Source of the DNA: Thermogutta sp.
GTDB lineage: Bacteria > Planctomycetota > Planctomycetia > Pirellulales > Thermoguttaceae
Direction of reading: 5' to 3'
Length of the DNA: 13,072 nucleotides
NCBI GenBank assembly: GCA_012798155.1
Contig: JAAZNR010000091.1
Coordinates: forward strand, 1 to 13,072
The position numbers and the translations under genes are program-made. Under the pieces are notes generated by a model. The model ran no database searches. It worked only from the letters and a program-made list of their open reading frames with translations, and was not told where the DNA came from. Shown piece after piece: positions 11,556 to 13,072 of the stretch (position 1 is its first letter; every line of letters starts with the position of its first letter).

Positions 11556-12011
11556 GCCGGCCTGGGGCGCGTCTTCCAGCTCAAACTTGTACTCGTTCCT
11601 CTTGCCCGCTTCCACCGTCACCTTCAGCGGACTGGTGCTTGAAAGTTTGTAGATGGGCGGAAGGAGGTCCTTGCTCGTCATCACGTCTTCGACGCCGCCC
11701 TCAGGCTTGGGGACTTTCTCGCCCGTGGGAACAAGCTCCGTTTTGCTGATCGCAACGACGTAATCCCCCGGCACGGCCCCCGTCTTGTTTCCCGTCAACA
11801 ACTCGAATTCGCCGGCGGCGTTAGTTTGCCCCACCGCCGGCAGACCCTTCCCCTCCTGCACGGGGCTAAACATCACCGTCGCCTGCTCCACAGGCTGCCC
11901 GCGGTAAATAACCACTCCCTTCACCTGTGTCGTCGAGGGGCCGGAATCCCCACATCCCGCCAGCCCGATCAGCGCCGCCGAGACCAACGCCGCAAATGTC
12001 ACGTGTTTCAC
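11544..12011 (-). CDS. Lipoprotein with carboxypeptidase-regulatory/transthyretin-like domain
   Basis: A 155-residue secreted lipoprotein. The signal peptide (1-19) ends in a clear lipobox, LAGC, with Cys20 as the lipidated residue. The mature part is a beta-sandwich of the carboxypeptidase regulatory-like type found widely in planctomycetes: VKGVVIYRGQPVEQATVMF (30-48), TNAAGEFELLT (63-73) and GAVPGDYVVAISK (78-90), then a C-terminal strand region (LPPIYKLSSTSPLKVTVEAG). The biochemical role of this family is unknown; an envelope-associated binding or structural role is inference. GTG 12011 is chosen as start because GGGAGGT lies 7 bases upstream; an open ATG 57 bases earlier would bury the signal peptide. 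It follows the DUF1559 gene on the same strand after 168 bases, a recurrent pairing, so an operon is likely. Confidence 0.88.
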   Translation of the reverse strand: MKHVTFAALVSAALIGLAGCGDSGPSTTQVKGVVIYRGQPVEQATVMFSPVQEGKGLPAVGQTNAAGEFELLTGNKTGAVPGDYVVAISKTELVPTGEKVPKPEGGVEDVMTSKDLLPPIYKLSSTSPLKVTVEAGKRNEYKFELEDAPQAGGSR

Positions 12012-12018
12012 GACAAAG

Positions 12019-12025
12019 ACCTCCC
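12019..12025 (-). promoter_or_regulatory. Ribosome binding site that sets the lipoprotein GTG start
   Basis: On the minus strand GGGAGGT (12025-12019) lies 7 bases before GTG at 12011-12009. It is nearly the full anti-16S complement and decides for the GTG over the upstream in-frame ATG at 12068. Confidence 0.8.
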
Positions 12026-12097
12026 TTTTGGGTTTGGCGAACAAGAAGGCGCAAGGCGACCCCGCCATGAGATCGCTCTTGCGCGGCCTGGTTATCA

Positions 12098-12130
12098 GGC
12101 ATCAACAACCGCCCGGCAGGCCTTGATGCC
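12098..12130 (-). terminator. Hairpin between DUF1559 and lipoprotein genes
   Basis: GGCATCAA (12098-12105) pairs perfectly with TTGATGCC (12123-12130). The 17-base interior holds a further small stem, GCC (12111-12113) with GGC (12119-12121). It lies 49 bases beyond the DUF1559 stop and about 85 bases before the lipoprotein start. There is no T-run on the minus strand (the next bases are TGATAACC), so it may be a partial terminator or an mRNA-stabilising stem rather than a full stop. Confidence 0.45.
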
Positions 12131-12179
12131 GCGATCCCCCTTCCCGCCTCCTGTCGGCGAGGAAGGCCCTCGGACCGCA

Positions 12180-13072
12180 TCACGGGATACTAACCGATTC
12201 GCCGGAGGCTCGCGTCCCCAAGGCACCCCAAACCCCGTACGTGGACGGCCCCGTAAACTGGTGCGGTTCGTTCGGCAGGAATCCCGGAAGACCTTCGCCC
12301 AGCTTCAGGTTCGGATTGCCGGCATCGATCGTCTCGCTGATGAATCGCACGGAACCGTCGACGAAGGCCACGTTCACGCCCCCCGGGTGATAGCTCGAAG
12401 CCGTGATCAACTCCTCACGCTCATTAGCTCCGCATGACGGGGCGTTGGGTGGGAGGCACGTGAAAAACACGCCATATCGATTACGCGAATCGCCCCACCG
12501 CCGGGCCTTATTATTGGCCGTGGGAGTTAGCAGCATAGTCGCCGAGTATCGCCGGCCCAAGCACACGGCCGGCGCCTCCCGCACCGCGGTGACACCCGTC
12601 GCCACCCCGGACTTGACATCCGTGTCGCCCGCAATCGAATCCTGATTGCCGGCGCACGTTTCCGAGATGAACGCCGTATTGCTGGTCCCGTCCGTGACCC
12701 CGCCCATGTCGATGACGACCCACCGGCCCGGCCCGAAGAGTCCCCGGGTTTCTCGCCAAGTGTCGCCCACCGCGACGTCGCCCCGATTGCCCACGTAGTT
12801 CGCGCAGCCCAGGACGTTGGTCCTTTGGGAGGTATTGGCTCGCGAATCGGACGGGCAGACATACGCGGGGATGTAGGTCTCGAACGGGTTCGCCGTTCCA
12901 TCCATCATGTTGTCCGTGCCCCAGACGAGGGGGATGTTGCACTGCCCATCGCCTGTGAGCCATTGATAGGGCCTCATCGCGGCCGCGGCCGAGCAATAGC
13001 CCGTGATTCGATCGAAGAGCGGACGCTGCTCGATGTACGGCAACAGCGTGACCCGGAAGGAATACACGTCCA
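12180..13072 (-). CDS. DUF1559 domain protein (planctomycete pilin-like), partial
   Basis: The C-terminal 297 residues of a DUF1559 protein; the start lies outside the window, so the expected prepilin-type N terminus (a short leader and hydrophobic helix) is not seen. Family hallmarks in order: LLPYIEQRPLF near the visible start, YVCPSDS, GCANYVGNRGD, GGVTDGTSNTAFISET, the H-X-G-to-DG signature HPGGVNVAFVDGSVRFI, and the terminal TYGVWGALGTRASGE. Eight cysteines occur in the visible part, some probably in disulphides. These proteins are extremely numerous in planctomycetes and are thought to be exported and assembled or anchored through the type II secretion/pilin-like pathway; their function is unknown. 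Together with the lipoprotein downstream it forms a common two-gene arrangement. The stop codon TGA is at 12182-12180. Confidence 0.93.
   Translation of the reverse strand, partial: DVYSFRVTLLPYIEQRPLFDRITGYCSAAAAMRPYQWLTGDGQCNIPLVWGTDNMMDGTANPFETYIPAYVCPSDSRANTSQRTNVLGCANYVGNRGDVAVGDTWRETRGLFGPGRWVVIDMGGVTDGTSNTAFISETCAGNQDSIAGDTDVKSGVATGVTAVREAPAVCLGRRYSATMLLTPTANNKARRWGDSRNRYGVFFTCLPPNAPSCGANEREELITASSYHPGGVNVAFVDGSVRFISETIDAGNPNLKLGEGLPGFLPNEPHQFTGPSTYGVWGALGTRASGESVSIP

Overview
The window looks like the chromosome of a planctomycete (Planctomycetota), order uncertain. The base composition is GC-rich. The strongest lineage marker is the right-hand end, where a DUF1559 (pilin-like, H-X-G/DG motif) protein is followed by a small lipoprotein with a carboxypeptidase-regulatory/transthyretin-like fold, a gene pair typical of that phylum. 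A membrane-anchored Hsp70-like protein and gene gaps packed with GC-rich palindromes fit the same assignment. I see no phage, insertion sequence, CRISPR array, tRNA or rRNA.

Layout. Bases 1-292 are non-coding and hold diverged hairpin repeats. A minus-strand gene (293-2497) encodes an Hsp70-like protein with a C-terminal membrane helix and a degenerate nucleotide-binding loop. A 930-base gap follows, with two repeat types and then a promoter and long structured leader for a cold-shock-domain gene (3430-3663). After a hairpin terminator and another repeat-rich gap comes a two-gene plus-strand operon for an RND efflux system: a periplasmic adaptor (4234-5541) and a pump (5555-8953, TTG start). 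No outer-membrane channel or regulator is in view. A 315-base repeat-filled gap leads to a zinc-ribbon/EF-Tu-domain-II-like protein (9269-9679). It overlaps a RlmI-type class I methyltransferase (9636-10607), which suggests a small translation-related operon. A strong promoter candidate and a hairpin leader precede a small membrane protein of unknown function (10838-11242). A repeat-rich gap between convergent genes separates it from the minus-strand pair lipoprotein (11544-12011) and DUF1559 protein (12180 to beyond the window).

What stands out. Two families of interspersed palindromes (A and B below) sit in every long gap downstream or upstream of genes and never inside one. Family B keeps its stem through paired base changes, so the folded structure probably matters. 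The zinc-ribbon/EF-Tu-like gene carries a textbook internal ribosome binding site and in-frame ATG exactly at the domain boundary. The Hsp70-like protein has lost the phosphate-2 signature. I did not find a convincing wholly new multi-gene system; these are the best leads.
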